Assembly: GCA_949752735.1 (NCBI GenBank)
Contig: OX457036.1
Location: forward strand, 3,532,629 to 3,596,628
DNA: 64,000 nucleotides
Source: Lumbricus terrestris
Lineage: Eukaryota; Annelida; Clitellata; Crassiclitellata; Lumbricidae
Direction of reading: 5' to 3'
In this document: positions 9,035 to 21,715 of the stretch, one piece after another
Numbering within the stretch: position 1 is the stretch's first letter
Layout of the letters: the number at the start of each line of letters is the position of its first letter
Notes under the pieces: generated by a model
What the model was told of the DNA's origin: nothing
Databases searched by the model: none
Seen by the model: the letters and a program-made list of their open reading frames with translations, nothing else
Program-made: the position numbers and the translations under genes

Positions 9035-11411
9035 TGTCGCCAAATGCTAAATTGTATTGATATGTGATCGTCTACTTCCACACCATTAAATCGTAATTGA
9101 ATAATTTTATTTTAAATGGATTTGCTATGCTTCAGTTGGTCTTCTTCTAATGATATACATGTACATTGTAGAGAAACGAAGAACGATTATCAACCTGTCC
9201 AACAAACCCCGATGACCCTTTTGCGGGTGAGCTTAGCCTCCTAGCCCCCGTGGCGCCGCCACTGGCATATGGCATACGAAGGGAGAGGATTGTTCCAACG
9301 AACAACTTGCCTTAAAAGTCAAATTAAATGTTTTGCAATGTGATAACTATTGATAAACAGAAACTGCCAATGATGATGAAATTCTTATGGTTATTGTTCT
9401 CGTATCCCGCTAATTATGAATCTACTTCAACACTGTCCTATTACTATGATCTCTATCTTGCACGTTTTTTATACGATGAACTTAAAATAATGCGGCATCA
9501 TAAGTGTTTTTTCGGAGGCAATGGTTTCAAAGTCAAACCAAAAGTAATAATTATTGCAAGAAAACACATAAGATTTTCCTTTTAATCAGCGACAAGCGCT
9601 TTACAATACAATACAATTATACAATACATTACAATACTAAGCGACTAAACTCTGACAATGCCATTCTTACAGAGCTCAGAAGTGCACATTGGAATTCACC
9701 AGACCACTAGGAACTATAGGTAGAATTGAAAATGTAAACTTTGGATCGTCCAATTGTTTGTTGGCTTTCCCACTACGTTGTGCCCATTCTATCAATTAGC
9801 GATTACTGACGCATCATAGAAGTCGGATGAACAGGCAATGGGGGACCTTCAGTCGGCAATAAATTTATTATTATTCAGAAGTTTAACGTCGTCCTATGAC
9901 ATCATTGGCCGTTGACGACAATGCAGAAAATATACAATGCAATGAAAACAAATTTCAAGTACCTTTAAATGCGTCTAACTGAAGCTTCACAATTTCAGCA
10001 ATGTTCAATCTTACAGACCTTTAAAAAAGTTCATCTTACATTCTCTATGCTTTTACATTGTGACAATAGGATCTAATTAAAATCAATCAATATTGTTACA
10101 TATCAATTGTTTCACACACTAATTTTAAACTGTGACATTAATAAGCAATTATGGCTGCAAATGTTCAATACATATAACTCTGGTCTCAAACACTAAGTGT
10201 TTTTTTAAACTGTTCATATCCTCTAGCATAGCGCACATGTAATAAAATAATTATATGTACATATAATTATAATATGTATGTATATCCCTACACATACATG
10301 TATATCATAATTATTCAAGGTTAGGTTTCCACTTGTTCAAACATCAAATATGTTTCAGCATTTGAAAATAAAAGCAATGCTTATTCCAAAGCAACAGAGT
10401 AATGAAACACCATAACCGACTTTATAACATCATAACTTACTCTATAGTCGGCAATAAAGTGAGAATGTCAGCAGAAATAGCTTCGCTTAAAATCAATATA
10501 AAGGTGTCTTAATAGACATTGTTTTATGGTTGGCAGTCTCATTCAATGTTTTGCATCCTATTCTGGTTAGCTTTGCAGATGATCTTGGATGGCTATATTA
10601 TGTCATGAGAAAGATAACTGGCGTCACCCTCCTCCTTAACACAGGCTTGCCACTGGCACTCTCAGAGAAACAAACATTGGCGGAGAGTCAGTTATTCCTA
10701 ATTCGACCAAGTTTCTATCAATTTTAGTTGAGTGCACTTTTGTATTTATAAGACATAGTAGTTTCAGTTCACCGACAATAATGTTGAAAATCAATTCGCA
10801 GTTAGACACCTGTTTTAAAGTTTAATTCTTTCTTAATTAAAATATTTCACACTGTATTATGCCGAAACATTTTTTTCGAGGAATCGGCCTCTGTTGTAAT
10901 TCTCTATGTTTCCTGGTGTGTCTCTGTCTAATATGTCTCTATGTCTATGTCTCTCTCTCTCTTCCGATATCTTTCTTTGCTCCTTTACGTCTCTGCCTTT
11001 CATTACCCCTGTCTTTGCCTCTTCGTCTCTGCAAATATTTCCAACTGTAGATGAGTGAATAGAAAAAATTCTTGCATTCGATGCGCGCAGTGATTGGTGG
11101 AAAACGGTTTTCATGGATCTAACCAGATCGATTGATTTGCAAGGAAGGTATAATTGTTGAGGCCATTATGATTGCTATGGAAGTTACAGGTCTCAATCTG
11201 CATTTCCACTGTAATAGCCTGTTAACATAATCTATATCAATAATGTAAATATACAATGGATAATTTAATGTTTCACTTAAACACCTGTTAACTGACTTTT
11301 GCTGATGCGATAATTATATGTAATCGGCGCAAATTTATTTCCATATCAACTACCGAAGATAAGTTGGAGTCACCAGATTAATACTGTGAAAATTAACGCG
11401 TACATGTATAT
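9035..11411. other. Non-coding; scattered repeat remnants
   Basis: A lone hAT-type right end (GGCGCCGCCACTG) lies at about 9248-9264. A type-2 hairpin copy is at 9888-9919, a CCTCCTCCTT repeat relic at about 10590-10690 and a minus-strand hairpin relic at about 10850-10905. 10920-11040 is CT-rich. Short open frames here have no recognisable similarity or coding character. Confidence 0.6.
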
Positions 11412-11637
11412 ATGTATGAACACTTGCAATAGCGCCTCTACGGGATTACTATTCAGAGGCGCTCCCGGCTTCAGGGCGAACACTGAATCGGAGTTTCACG
11501 CCGGAGCGAATGAACAATTGCGAATGAAGGATTTGCACTAGGTCCCTGCGTACAGGATTGAGGCGGATTCAACTCCGCAAGCTTCCGGTTACAAGGCACG
11601 AAACATAGACCTACCCATGCACCACCGAGCCCCCACC
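11412..11637 (-). mobile_element. tRNA-derived SINE (same family as 23.87 kb)
   Basis: Reading on the minus strand: a degraded GGTGGTG promoter region near 11630, a decayed B box, the GGACCTnGTGCAAATCCTTC body, the CGGCGTGAAACTCCGATTCAG segment, and the GGAGCGCCTCTGA stem-loop tail. The promoter boxes have decayed. Confidence 0.78.
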
Positions 11638-11910
11638 GATAGCCAAGAAGTCGGTCCTTACACTCGGCTGAGAGGGCAGTGCACTTGGTCCCGTTTGCTC
11701 GTACCTCGATCATAGAGAGTCGTGCGTTTTCTGTGGTTTATCCCGGTGGTATGGAATGCCCTCCCACTTGAGCCGCGCCTGTTCCCTCGATCACTCTCTG
11801 ACACATTCCATAAGCATTTAAAAACTGTTCTACTTGGCCGTGATGGAGTCGGGAGCGCGTCTGCGTAGTTTCCTTTAAGAGGCGCTTATAAACACTTAAA
11901 TGAATGAATG
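11638..11910 (+). mobile_element. LINE 3' end, subfamily B
   Basis: Decayed C-terminal LINE coding (VWNALPLE-type segment), a GAGCGCGTCTGC...AGAGGCGCTTATAAA stem-loop tail and an (ATGA)n 3' microsatellite at about 11897-11916. A better-preserved minus-strand copy lies at 22074-22345. Confidence 0.8.
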
Positions 11911-12313
11911 AATGAAAGTGGAGAAGTAATCTTTCTGATGCAACTTGTATGCGTTCCATTTCATCACCAACCACTTTGGTTATCTCTGTTGTGAGTCAGT
12001 GGCATCTTTTGCAACAAAATTAACAATGGATTTGGTACAATAAAACATTTTAAAGCTGCTGAGTAACGTGACAGCCAACACTAGCAATTGATATAAAAAT
12101 TTAAGAAATGAAGTGCTAACTTTTCAGTAGAACTCTGAAACACTCATTTTTTCATTCGGTGGAATGCTTCACCTGGTGCGACCAGCAAGTTTGAATCTAA
12201 TTGACAGTAGTACAGTAACTGGCCCACGATGCAAGGTTCCATATGATTTCATCTTGGTTACAATCGAGATATTGTCCTCCACATTTTGCCAAGTGAGCCA
12301 AATACCGCGCATG
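11911..12313. other. No recognisable feature
   Basis: AT-rich sequence without coding character or a repeat that I can match elsewhere in the window. Confidence 0.5.
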
Positions 12314-12715
12314 CTAGGCCGGTTGCCCGGTTCTTCTTTTGATGTCTTCTGTGCATTTGCCAGCCTCTCTTATTAGCCCTCCTAGCCTCCTAGGTATACA
12401 AACTTCGTGACCTGCTCTAGTAGTCTGCCCTCCAAAGCTCACCTCAAGCACTTTGTGTTGTTTTCCGATCATCATTGTTTTTCTTTTCTCTGCATTTAAC
12501 ATGAGACCCATTCTCCTGCCACTACCGTCCACCTTGTCTGTCAATGCATGTAACCTTTCTTGCAAGTTTGCGACTACATGTATGTCGATATCGTCATCAA
12601 AGCGTAGGTTGTTCACTAAGCGCCAGCTGAGGTTCACTCATTCTTCCTCGTCTCACATGGCAAGTCCTATCACCGTTTCCAGGATCAGGTTGAATCACTC
12701 TACTTAAATACCTTT
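12314..12715 (-). pseudogene. Non-LTR reverse transcriptase fragment (different LINE clade)
   Basis: On the minus strand a FNLILETVIGLAM-like segment (RT palm, before motif C) precedes LVNNLRFDDDIDIHV, where the usual F-A-D-D-I-D reads F-D-D-D-I-D. Then come EKRKTMMIG, typical of the RT thumb side. Frameshifts and stops break it. It differs from the CR1/L2-like LINEs in the window and resembles RTE/CR1-type RTs with NLRFADDID. Confidence 0.75.
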
Positions 12716-13028
12716 TTTAAGTTGCTTCAGATGCTATATATTCTCAACAACAAAATTTGGTGAATTGGTTAATCACCCAGCTACAAAATGTCACTAAATG
12801 GGAGAACATTTACAACAGACAGATTTTGTTCAAGTAATACAATCTCTATCACGTTCTGTACACGTGCACAACAACCTTGGTGTCGTGGGAGCATTTAGAA
12901 GGCTTACAAATTCAAGTCCCACTTGATGGATGAACTGGCAAAGACAAATAAATTTCCCTTACTTTACTGCCATTTCGTTTGAAACCACACCTAACTAGGT
13001 TCCTGATTACACCACTAAGCGGAACACA

Positions 13029-13848
13029 AGATCACAACTTCTGACTGGTATCCCTCCTCATTTTCTTTCTTAAAAACCTATTTCTCTCGTAACCTTGCTC
13101 ACTGGGAGCGCCTCTGAACGGTTCACCCTAGTAGAAAAATGTTTTTATGCAATACAATACAATACAATACAATATATATATATATATATTCTTGTTTTTG
13201 TACTCGGCAGCTCAGGACGTTATGATTTCTCAAAACACCTTTTAAATTAAATCGATCCTCGATATATAAGAAAAATTGCCCTTGTTTTTGTGTTGGTTTT
13301 CTTCACCACGGTGTAGCACCGCCAGACTAAGATAATTAATTAATTATATGCATTCATCTCGTGATAATGAATATTAAAACTTTTAATTAAGACAACTTTC
13401 AGAATGCAACATGACTTTACATCCAGCGTCGGATAAAATGTAGGCTGCGTCACTCGACGAAATGTTATCCAGTTCCGTGTTTAACCTAAGCTTTAAAATC
13501 GACAAATGATGCAACGACCTGCTTAGATACCTCTAAATAGTTTACAAATGATTTTATATAAGGTAATTTCTTTAAACGAATCGAATGATTTTTTTGAAGT
13601 TAGTCGATTTCATACATAGAGCAGATAATTATTATGAACTGATATTTACATCGTCTGTTACAGTAAAAGTCTGTTACAGTAATACTATCAAAGTTAAACC
13701 TCTCCAGGACGTAAGGTTCTCAATCCGGATTAGCTAGTGGCAAGTTTTGCCCCGGTAAATGAAGCTATTCAAATCTGTTTTGGGGTAATATTTATGACGG
13801 TGAAAGTTCTTTTCAAATCTCACGCTTGCCAAAAATCATCTATAGTCA
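13029..13848. repeat. Tandem duplication unit 1
   Basis: Starts in the LINE 3' end (CACAACTTCTGACTGG, GGGAGCGCCTCTGAACGG) and runs through an (AT)n, a CAGGACGT segment, a CATGACTTTACATCCA segment and a CGTCTGTTACAGT segment. The same order recurs in 13964-15036, clearly diverged, so the duplication is old. Confidence 0.85.
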
Positions 13849-13849
13849 A

Positions 13850-14120
13850 CGCTCTTCAAACAGATTTGATCTTCTAGTTCCTCCTACTAGAACGGCTGTG
13901 GCTCAGTCCCGTTCCTTTACATCAATTGGCCCCTCTCTTTGGAATACGCTGTCTCCTTCTACTCGATCTCAACTTCTGACTGATAATCCCTCCTCCTCAT
14001 TATCTTTTCTCAAAACCTATTTCTTCTCTCGTGGCCTTGCGCACTGGGAGCGCCTCTGAACGGTTCACCCCATTAGAGGTGCTTTATAAATGTTTTTATA
14101 CAATGCAATGCAAGACAATA
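13850..14120 (+). mobile_element. LINE 3' end, subfamily A
   Basis: Encodes LLVPPTRTA, SFTSIGPSLWNTLSPSTRSQLLT and FLKTYFFSRGLAHWERL before the stop, as in the LINE at 4.8 kb. The tail carries the stem AGCGCCTCT (14049-14057) and AGAGGTGCT (14075-14083), then TTTATACAATGCAATGC. Confidence 0.85.
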
Positions 14121-15036
14121 TATATAATATATACATGTATATTGTTTTTGTACCAGGCAGCCCAGGACGTCGTTGACCCTGCAATCAACAAATGACTTTA
14201 TGATTTCTCAAAACACCTTTTAAATTGCATGGATTCTTGATATATAGTACAAATGTTAACCTTATTTTGTGTTAGGCTGGAATCGTTCTTCGGTAACAGT
14301 GTAGTGAGCCAGATTAGGGTAATTATTTGCATTATATGCATTCATATAGTGATAATGAATATTAAAACGTTTAAGTTGCAGACATGACTTTACATCCAAC
14401 GTCGGATAAAATGAAGGATGTGTCACTCGACAAAATGTTATCCAGTTCCGTGTCTAACATACTTATTTTCAAGCGCGAAATTGAATGGATTTTCAGAGTA
14501 AATGCAGTAACCATCTAGTTTTAATTAAAAATTCTATCGCGCAATGTGTATTGATGGTTACATTATACGTTATGAGCCGGGCATCTCCAAGGACGCTATA
14601 TAAATGTTTGATTACATTGCAAAATAACCCTCCCAAAGATCCAGTATTATACAATATGGCGATGCCAGAAGCATCCGCAAGATGTCATTAAACACTTTAA
14701 AATGTACAAATGATGCAACAATTTGCTTAGATACCTCTAAATAGTTTACAGCTGATTCTATATAAGGTAATTTCCTTAAACTAATCGCATAATTTATTTT
14801 ACAATTCAATCGTTATCGTACCAAGAGCAGACATGAACTGATGTCTGCATCGTCTGTTACAGTAATTCAATCAAAGTTAAATCGCTCCAAGACATTATGT
14901 TCTCAATCCAGATTAGCTGGTGACAAGTTTTGCCACGGTAAATGAAACTGTTCGAATCTGTTTTGGGAGTAAAATTTATGAAGGTGATAGTTTATTTCAA
15001 ATCTCACGCATGTCACAAATCGTCTATATCAACGAT
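13850..15036. repeat. Tandem duplication unit 2, with a longer LINE part and an internal insertion
   Basis: Repeats the order of unit 1. It keeps more of the LINE coding end at its left. It has about 220 bp at 14455-14690 that unit 1 lacks; that stretch includes a TATAAATGTTTGATTACATTG LINE-tail-like segment. Unit 1 is therefore close to an empty-site control. Confidence 0.8.
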
Positions 15037-15471
15037 GGACAAGAACGATGAATTTTCCTGGAGCTGCCTGCCATTGCAAACGTGTTGACCCTCAGGCTAC
15101 CAAGCATTTTTCGACAATGACTGCAATAAGTAAGGGCGAGTTACCACTCCGTGGATTTTTTTAGATATCATATCTTACAATATAGCAGTGGATTCAGCAT
15201 TCATTTCTGAAAAAATTGTTTATCGTGGTTTAAAATATTTGAATGCACCTCGAAATAATGCAATTGTTTAATTTTAGATAATCAGCAATCAACATGAAAT
15301 AAATTTTGTCATAGTTCTTGCACGTCAGACAATATTTTGGCGGTTCTTGCAATCATTGCAAGCTTCTCCCGTTCTTGTGCGGGTGCTTCCAACAAACAAT
15401 TTTCTTGCACACTTCAAAGCACTGCTATAATCATATGACTACTTTGTTAGCATTTTGCCTTGACAGTTTAT
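15037..15471. other. No recognisable feature
   Basis: Non-repetitive AT-rich sequence; a possible 3' flank of the CARD-like ORF on the minus strand. No splice-consistent exon stood out. Confidence 0.4.
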
Positions 15472-15852
15472 TTAGCCCTTCTCATTTCCGACATGCATAA
15501 AGAATGATGGCGCACTTTTGCAACTGCAGTGTATTGAGACAGGCTTCCAACGTGTCCGTTGGGCATGAACTGTATTCCCGTTAATCTTGTTCAAAGTCTT
15601 CATCATGCCTGGTCCATCTTTTTTAATTAAGATACCTAGCAGACTCTGCAACGAACTTCTTGCCTTTCTTTGCCTCTTTGAAGTGGAACTATACAAACTT
15701 AGAATACAATTACTGTCGTCTTCACTTATATTGGCATTTCTCAAATCATTTTCAATATCTGTTCCAGTTAATATAAGTTCTTTAGCTGCTGACAAACGTT
15801 TACGCACAAAATCGGTATGCCGTGCAATAAAATGTTCCCCACATTTGCTCAT
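15472..15852 (-). CDS. CARD/death-fold-like small protein, possible single-exon gene or gene relic
   Basis: Encodes 126 residues from an ATG in an A-rich context. Residues about 8-92 fit the layout of a six-helix caspase-recruitment (CARD) domain: a first helix with HTDFVRKRL, a loop before ISEDDSNCI, then the KRQRKARSSLQSL segment and KKDGPGMMKTL, which recall the conserved A-R-x-L-L and K-x-G parts of CARDs. CARDs recruit caspases or signalling partners by homotypic binding. The last about 34 residues look unstructured. The TAA stop overlaps AATAAA, a possible poly(A) signal. I see no intron border that is needed, no TIR and no LINE tail, so it could be a processed copy. Assignment is by pattern only and the ORF could be chance. 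Confidence 0.38.
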   Translation of the reverse strand: MSKCGEHFIARHTDFVRKRLSAAKELILTGTDIENDLRNANISEDDSNCILSLYSSTSKRQRKARSSLQSLLGILIKKDGPGMMKTLNKINGNTVHAQRTRWKPVSIHCSCKSAPSFFMHVGNEKG

Positions 15853-17255
15853 TTTTAACTTTTATTTTGAGCTGATAAGGCATTGAAAAGAGGATTCCAT
15901 CTATAAAATGATATAATTTGTTTTACTCCATAACTAAATATGAATAAAAAAAAACTGTCGACAATCTAAAAGATTGGTATCCACTCCTCTAGTACATCGG
16001 GTATCTTATTGTCGGGTATAACATTTCAAAGCCATGAGATATCGTGACGCATTTTATCTCAAAACATGTATGAACTAACCCCCTACAGCTAAACAAAATG
16101 TCTAAATTTATTGCATACCAAACAAGTCTGGTGGCAAAAAACCATGGAAGGGGGAGAGGTAACGATCATAAGTTGCCCGAAGGTTACTGTGACAATAACA
16201 TTTATATTTGAAGACCTCATAATAATTATTATCAAAATTTTGTGATTTCCTAATGCGCAGAGTCGTAAGCTTAACGTGATGACATACATACAATCTACAT
16301 GTAATTTAACGATTTTCCATTCCTGTGTGGAAATTATCATTGACGACAATATTGATTTCGGCAAGTCAACAATGATTCCGAAATTAAAATGCTTTTAATA
16401 TAATATATATCTTAACCGATAAAGAGGTGTCTAAGCGGAAAATGGTTTCTTTCAGTAAGTTTATCGGAATCAGTGTTCTGCGCCGTCTTGTGGCAGCAGT
16501 TATCGTTGCTGTAAAACAAAGATGCGTCATGCGAGAAAACAACTGTATGGCTTAGCCCTCCTGCTTCAAATTGGTTTCTGTGTGGAACTACCAGAGAAGA
16601 AACAGCGGTGGAAACTCTATTGAACTTCATCTTGCCTAGTATATATTATAAATCCATTGGAGATTATCCCAATCTTGGCTATTATATGTCTGAATAATTT
16701 ATGTTGCCTAATAATAAGTTATTGGTTTGACAAATTGGTGATACTGGAGATGCTTTGTGTTGCTTATGTACCTGACTTGCCGTGCTTATTGTTGCTGCAA
16801 ACGGACCAATAAAATTATTTTATTTGATTTTAGTAAAGTGTTTTAATTATTACTTCCAATAATTATAAAGACACCGTGTGATATCAATGATTGTTACGTC
16901 GCTTTCTTTCGTTAAAAGGCGGTCATGTGCCAGGCTATGGCTAACAATTATTCACTTAATATGTTCACTGTACAGTAGTGCTCTTATGTATCAGTTCAAA
17001 GACACTGAGTGACAGCAACGATAATTAGCATCGCCATCATCCTTTATCAATGAGTAGCACTGTGAAGTGCTGACAGTAAGTGCTGACCCCATATGTGTAT
17101 ATATAATTATATATGTTGCATGTAATATATACAATATAAATATGTAGCTCAAGTGTGCCACAGCCGCTAGCACTAATTGAGGCAGTTCAGAATCATTGCT
17201 CGCTCTCTGACTTTAAAACCACAGTGTCTTGTATAAGCGTTTGTGTTGAGTCGCC
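15853..17255. other. Non-coding; no clear element
   Basis: AT-rich. An AGAGGTGTCTAAGCGG copy of the dispersed GGTGTCTAA motif is at about 16424, followed by a segment that also resembles 23465-23545. 17080-17150 is rich in TATAT. No gene seen. Confidence 0.5.
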
Positions 17256-17735
17256 TTGACTACTGAAGTGTTGGAGTGGGTCCACCGTGCTGATGCGCGA
17301 CTTACATGTATGATGGGGGTTTCACCAAGTCCGACCGTGATCCCAGTATGTGCGCGAGGCTTCTGCACTGACTCTCTTTCCCGCAGCGCATCTCATTTAA
17401 GATTGCATCTTTGGTGTGGCGATGGTTATCAGGCTGGGCACCCTCTTATCCGTGTGAGCTTTGCCTCCATCTTTTCACTTACATAGGTCGCCGCGCAATG
17501 GGCTCTGCTGTCATTGGTGACTTAATGGTTCTAATGACGCGCTCTGCAACAATGCAGAGGCGTTCGTTCTCTGTGGTTGATCCAACAACCTGGAATGGAC
17601 TTTCCTTGACTATGCGACACCTTCTAAGCTGTTCTCAATTTCACAAACTTTTGAGGACCTTTTCACTTGATCTCGGGAGCGTCTCTGAGTAGGCATCCTG
17701 AAGGGCGCTATATTAATTCTAATTGACTGATTCAT
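17256..17735 (+). mobile_element. LINE 3' end, subfamily C
   Basis: Frameshifted C-terminal coding with RSATMQRRSFSVVDPTTWNG, LTMRHL and a terminal SVSE, followed by GGGAGCGTCTCTGAGTAGG...AGGGCGCTATATT and an ATTGACTGATT-type tail. Related copies are at 26465 and 32158 on the minus strand. Confidence 0.82.
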
Positions 17736-18127
17736 TGAATATTAATAATATCCCATCTGTCCGCCGAGCTTGACCTTATAGTTACTGAGTGTCTCCACCG
17801 AAACTGCTTCATCACTCAACTCGTTCTAACTTCTAAGTCCTTTACCACAATAGAACCGATTTTACGTGTATTTGTTGTTTTGTTGAAATTTGTAAATGAC
17901 AACATAGCAATATTATTGAGTTTAGAATACTAATTTCTAATCTCTATTGTTGATTACAATTATTTTATAGTGAGATATCCAACATAACAAGTCGTACCTT
18001 ATAAATTAGAAATTTAGATTTACGATTTATGGTGCTTTTTGTATTGTCATAATACTTGAGCTAAAAACAACGCAACCATTACTATATTTTGATTTAACAG
18101 TTTTGCTACTACAAAGAAAGCGGAGTG
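17736..18127. other. No recognisable feature
   Basis: AT-rich, no coding or repeat signature noted. Confidence 0.5.
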
Positions 18128-18215
18128 AATCCGATTTGACCAGGGTCTATGACAACAGAGGCCGTTACCCTGGACAGAAATTTGCTCGGCATATTGCAGC
18201 ACTTATGAGCAAGAT
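18128..18215 (+). repeat. Dispersed hairpin repeat, type 1
   Basis: Stem CCAGGGT (18140-18146) and ACCCTGG (18167-18173) enclose a 20-nt loop; GACAGAAATTTGCTCGGCAT follows. The copy is near-identical to 19330-19425 and 63532-63622. Confidence 0.88.
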
Positions 18216-18624
18216 TCTTGAATCTTTTTTGCGGAGTCTTGTATGAACTTTTGGTGGATGAATCCGTAGTCAAACGTCAGCAGATATCTTCATAACCGAA
18301 TTAACGTTTGAGCGTAGGTGGTTTATTATATAGCTATAAGCAAACAATATAAAGGTATCTAAGAGGACACGGTGATTATAGTATTAAGCGTCACCTCGTG
18401 TCTACGGCATCTTGGTTAATTGGTGTTTAATGACATAATGATTCTGAAAAGCAAAAACATAAATAAATTATTCTCTGAGATGCTCCATTTTCTTGCATGA
18501 ACTTAACGACAGCCAACTTTAAAATTAGACCAGAAATTTTCCAACCAGTGATATATATTTTTTACAATAGAGCATAATGGATTCAGCCTTCATTCGGAAT
18601 AAAAGAGTTTACTGTGATTTAAAT

Positions 18625-18760
18625 ATGTACGGTAATATGCCAGAAAATTTTTTGTCGAGGGCAACGGCCTCTGTTGTTATAGCCTTCGACAAATCTCGAT
18701 GTATCCAAGAGCTTTATTGTGCCAAACAAATGTTTTGCCAGGGAAGCGGCCTCTGTTATC

Positions 18761-18808
<48 letters not shown>

Positions 18809-18840
18809 CCCTCGTCAAATCTTGATCCATCCAAGTTACA
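18625..18840 (-). repeat. Two hairpin-repeat copies, the second split by an (AT)n microsatellite
   Basis: The first copy has a 9-bp stem GTCGAGGGC (18654-18662) and GCCTTCGAC (18682-18690) with one wobble-type mismatch. The second, from about 18715, is interrupted in its loop by (TA)n at 18762-18806. Confidence 0.8.
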
Positions 18841-19329
18841 TAGTTTGGTCTCGATTTCCCGCAAGAAACTCAATTATAAATAGATCTTAGTTGATCGGAG
18901 AAAATAGCCATAATGTAGTTATTGAACCGAAGTCTTATTTATTTAACCAAAGTTTAACGTCCTCGTATGTCATGAAAGACCGTTGATGACAATTTACAAA
19001 TTATACAGTGTAGTAACAATGAATTCGTGGCATCCAAAATACTCCATAATTACCACGTTATCATAACAATATCATTGTTCATTGCCTTAACCTTAACATA
19101 ATATTATTGTTCAATGTCTTTAGTGTTCATTGTTTAATAGCAAAATGGTTAACATTTACTAGCATTAGCTGTAAGCGTACAATTTATGCCAAATATTTTG
19201 CTTGGGCACATTCATTAATATTCTGCAGTAATTGTAATTGAACCAAATTGAAGAAATTGAACCGAAGACTGTATCTAAATACCGCTTATGTACTGGCATT
19301 ATGACTTTATTCAAGAGTTTCTAACTTTG

Positions 19330-19425
19330 ATGGATGGATGGATCCGATTTGACCAGGGTCTATGACAACAGAGGCCGTTACCCTGGACAGAAATTTGCTC
19401 GGCATATTACAGCACTTTAGAGCAA
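19330..19425 (+). repeat. Dispersed hairpin repeat, type 1
   Basis: Stem CCAGGGT at 19353-19359 and ACCCTGG at 19380-19386, loop CTATGACAACAGAGGCCGTT. It follows a GATG tetranucleotide repeat. Confidence 0.9.
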
Positions 19426-20504
19426 GGTGCAAGACCAGTTTGACCTTTCGCGTCATGATTAAATTTTGTGGATTCCGCCATCATTCCGGTGTTTAACGAC
19501 ATCTAGTGGCCGTCAGTTGCGTCCGATCTGCCTTAAAATACAAAGGCTCTCTTTATATCATAACTACTGCTTGATTGCAGTGATGGTATTAGCTCCTCTG
19601 AGTAGTAATCTCCCAGGAACGTTAAATATACAGGGTGGCTAAAAATCTACCGCTGTATAAAATGCTATATCTTCGCAACCGATCGAAATTTTTCTGGGAA
19701 ATTTTCCAATTTGCAGCGAAATGAATTTCCAACAATCCCTGAAAGTTTAATTTGAAATGTTTCCTGTTTGCAAAAGTTGCGGCTGTTTAAACTTGCAATT
19801 TTGTTTTTCAAGGGCGTAAAGGAACTTGCAAAAGATCCCAGGACCTCATTGACATTTCTGACGATTGTAATGGATTTCAACAGTTCAACCATAAAATGTC
19901 CTTGATGTCTGCACTTTATTAATGAGAGTCAGTTCACCTAGTTATTCTTGACAATTAAGGTATCCTAGACATGGAGGTATCTGCCTGCAAAAGAAGTTGG
20001 TTTATATGAATGAATTTCACAACGATTTAATGGTGTGTTAGTGGACTACTGCATTATTGCTAAAATGATAGTTTGATGACATCTTTCGGCTGACAAGTCG
20101 GCTGGTTAGTCATGTGAGATAATAAAAAAATATTATAATCCTGCAACATAACTTATATAATTGATCTCTTTCATCCACGCTTCAGACCGGCAGATTTGTC
20201 GACGTTGCCATGCCAATTATCATTGATCTTCGGCCTACTTTGCAAATTAAATAGTTAGTAAAAAGTGAGCTGATAGCGCAGGAATTAGAATTGGATTCAA
20301 CAAGAAAACGAAATCTTATGGCATCTATGACCGTTGACGTCAAGTGATATTAAATTTCATACTGAATGCTGTTCTAACTTATTGTGACTCTATAAACGTT
20401 GTACAAACACTGCATTCGAGTTTGCTATCGTGATAGCGATTCAAAAACAAGACGTAGGAAGTCAAAGTATTGACATGATGGAATAGGTTGCTGAAAACTA
20501 TGGG
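19426..20504. other. No gene; unclassified sequence
   Basis: A segment starting CAGGGTGGCTAAAAAT at 19631 looks like the end of a DNA transposon, but I found no matching opposite end. A degraded type-2 hairpin is near 20320. The rest is unrecognised. Confidence 0.4.
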
Positions 20505-20660
20505 GCCGGGGTGGCGCAATGGATAACATGCTGGCATGGAGATCAGCGCACCCAAGTTCGATCCCCGTAGCCCCCGGTGGAAGAGACGTGCTTTGTTTGT
20601 CAACCGGATTCTTCAATGAAAGATATTACGTGAAAGTGAAGTAATCGTAATCGTAATCTC
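20505..20660 (+). mobile_element. tRNA-derived SINE, second family
   Basis: GGGGTGGCGCAATGGATAAC (A-box region) and AAGTTCGATCCCC (B box) with CCCGTAGCCCCC form a tRNA-like head. The tail is an (AATCGT)n-type repeat. A relative is at 23696. The cloverleaf is imperfect, so this is not called a tRNA gene. Confidence 0.75.
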
Positions 20661-21584
20661 CAAACTTCTAAAGCGCTACTCGAAAGCCAAGCGCGGGCAC
20701 CAGCTTAGTCACGAGCGCGGAAGTAAGTATGTAAGCATATACTTTAATGATCCGCTTGCATACGCGATGCGGTAACGTCGATCAGTTATGGAGAAAGCTG
20801 TAAATTTTACTTAAAACCTGCTGTCATTGCTTATTATAAATCCATACTTGAATATAACAAAGTAGGTGTAATTTTGCTGCCATTCTGAGGTGCTGCGCCC
20901 CACAGTTTTACTGAACAGGGCCTACTACTTGTTTATTAATCCGGCCCTGCTCCCAACTGCGTCCCAATAAAAATGTGTACAGTAAGACCGAGAAGGGCAG
21001 ACATATACGTAGGCCGACAGAGAGACATACAGACAGACAGACAGCGGTCGATGTCAACGACACTGCATGGCAGTCATAGGAAATTCTTATGACCATTGGC
21101 GACGCCCCTCCTTTATCCAGGATTGGGACTGGCACTGGCAGAATGCAACCAGTGGCGGAGTTTACGGTATAGGGAGTGCGGGATATAATTATACAGTAGG
21201 CTTTCTACTACTTGCTTATTAAATTCCAGTTTATATATAGTACAATGTAGCGACGCTTTGAAGGCGTGTTAGCAGATTTCAATTTGTTGCATAATCGAAC
21301 GCTTCATGTATTCTTAAGAATATTCTATAGCATTTTAATTCAGTTATCTACACATTATTTTCGGACTATTAATCCTGGCCCCCGAATGGTTCGTTTGTCC
21401 CTAAAAGAGTCTCAGGGTAGCTTCAGTTCGTCGAACAAGTATTTTATGCCACCCACCCCTCTCCCCCTGGTTCGACTTGGCTCCCATTTCAAATAGTCAG
21501 CGAAGTATTCAAACGTGATCAATTCATCGCAATTTGAAGCTTTCTGTGTCTGCGTCTTTCATCCTCTCCCTAACTCTACCTCAC
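20661..21584. other. Non-coding with one dispersed repeat
   Basis: 21070-21170 matches the CCTCCTTTATCCAGGATTGG...CAGTGGCGGAG repeat family. (CAGA)n lies at about 21020-21045. Otherwise nothing recognised. Confidence 0.55.
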
Positions 21585-21715
21585 TCTCTCTGTCTGTCTG
21601 TCTGTCTGTCTGTCAGTCAGTCAGTCTGTCTGTCTGTCTGTCAGTTTGTCTGTCAGTCAGTCAGTCTGTCTGTCTGTCTGGCTGTCTGTCTGTCTATCTG
21701 TCTGTCTGTTGTCTA

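Noticed and set aside
9328..9585. 85-codon ORF
   Set aside because: No domain or codon signal; AT-rich random frame.
19631..19930. DNA transposon starting CAGGGTGGCTAAAAAT
   Set aside because: No matching inverted end or target duplication found.
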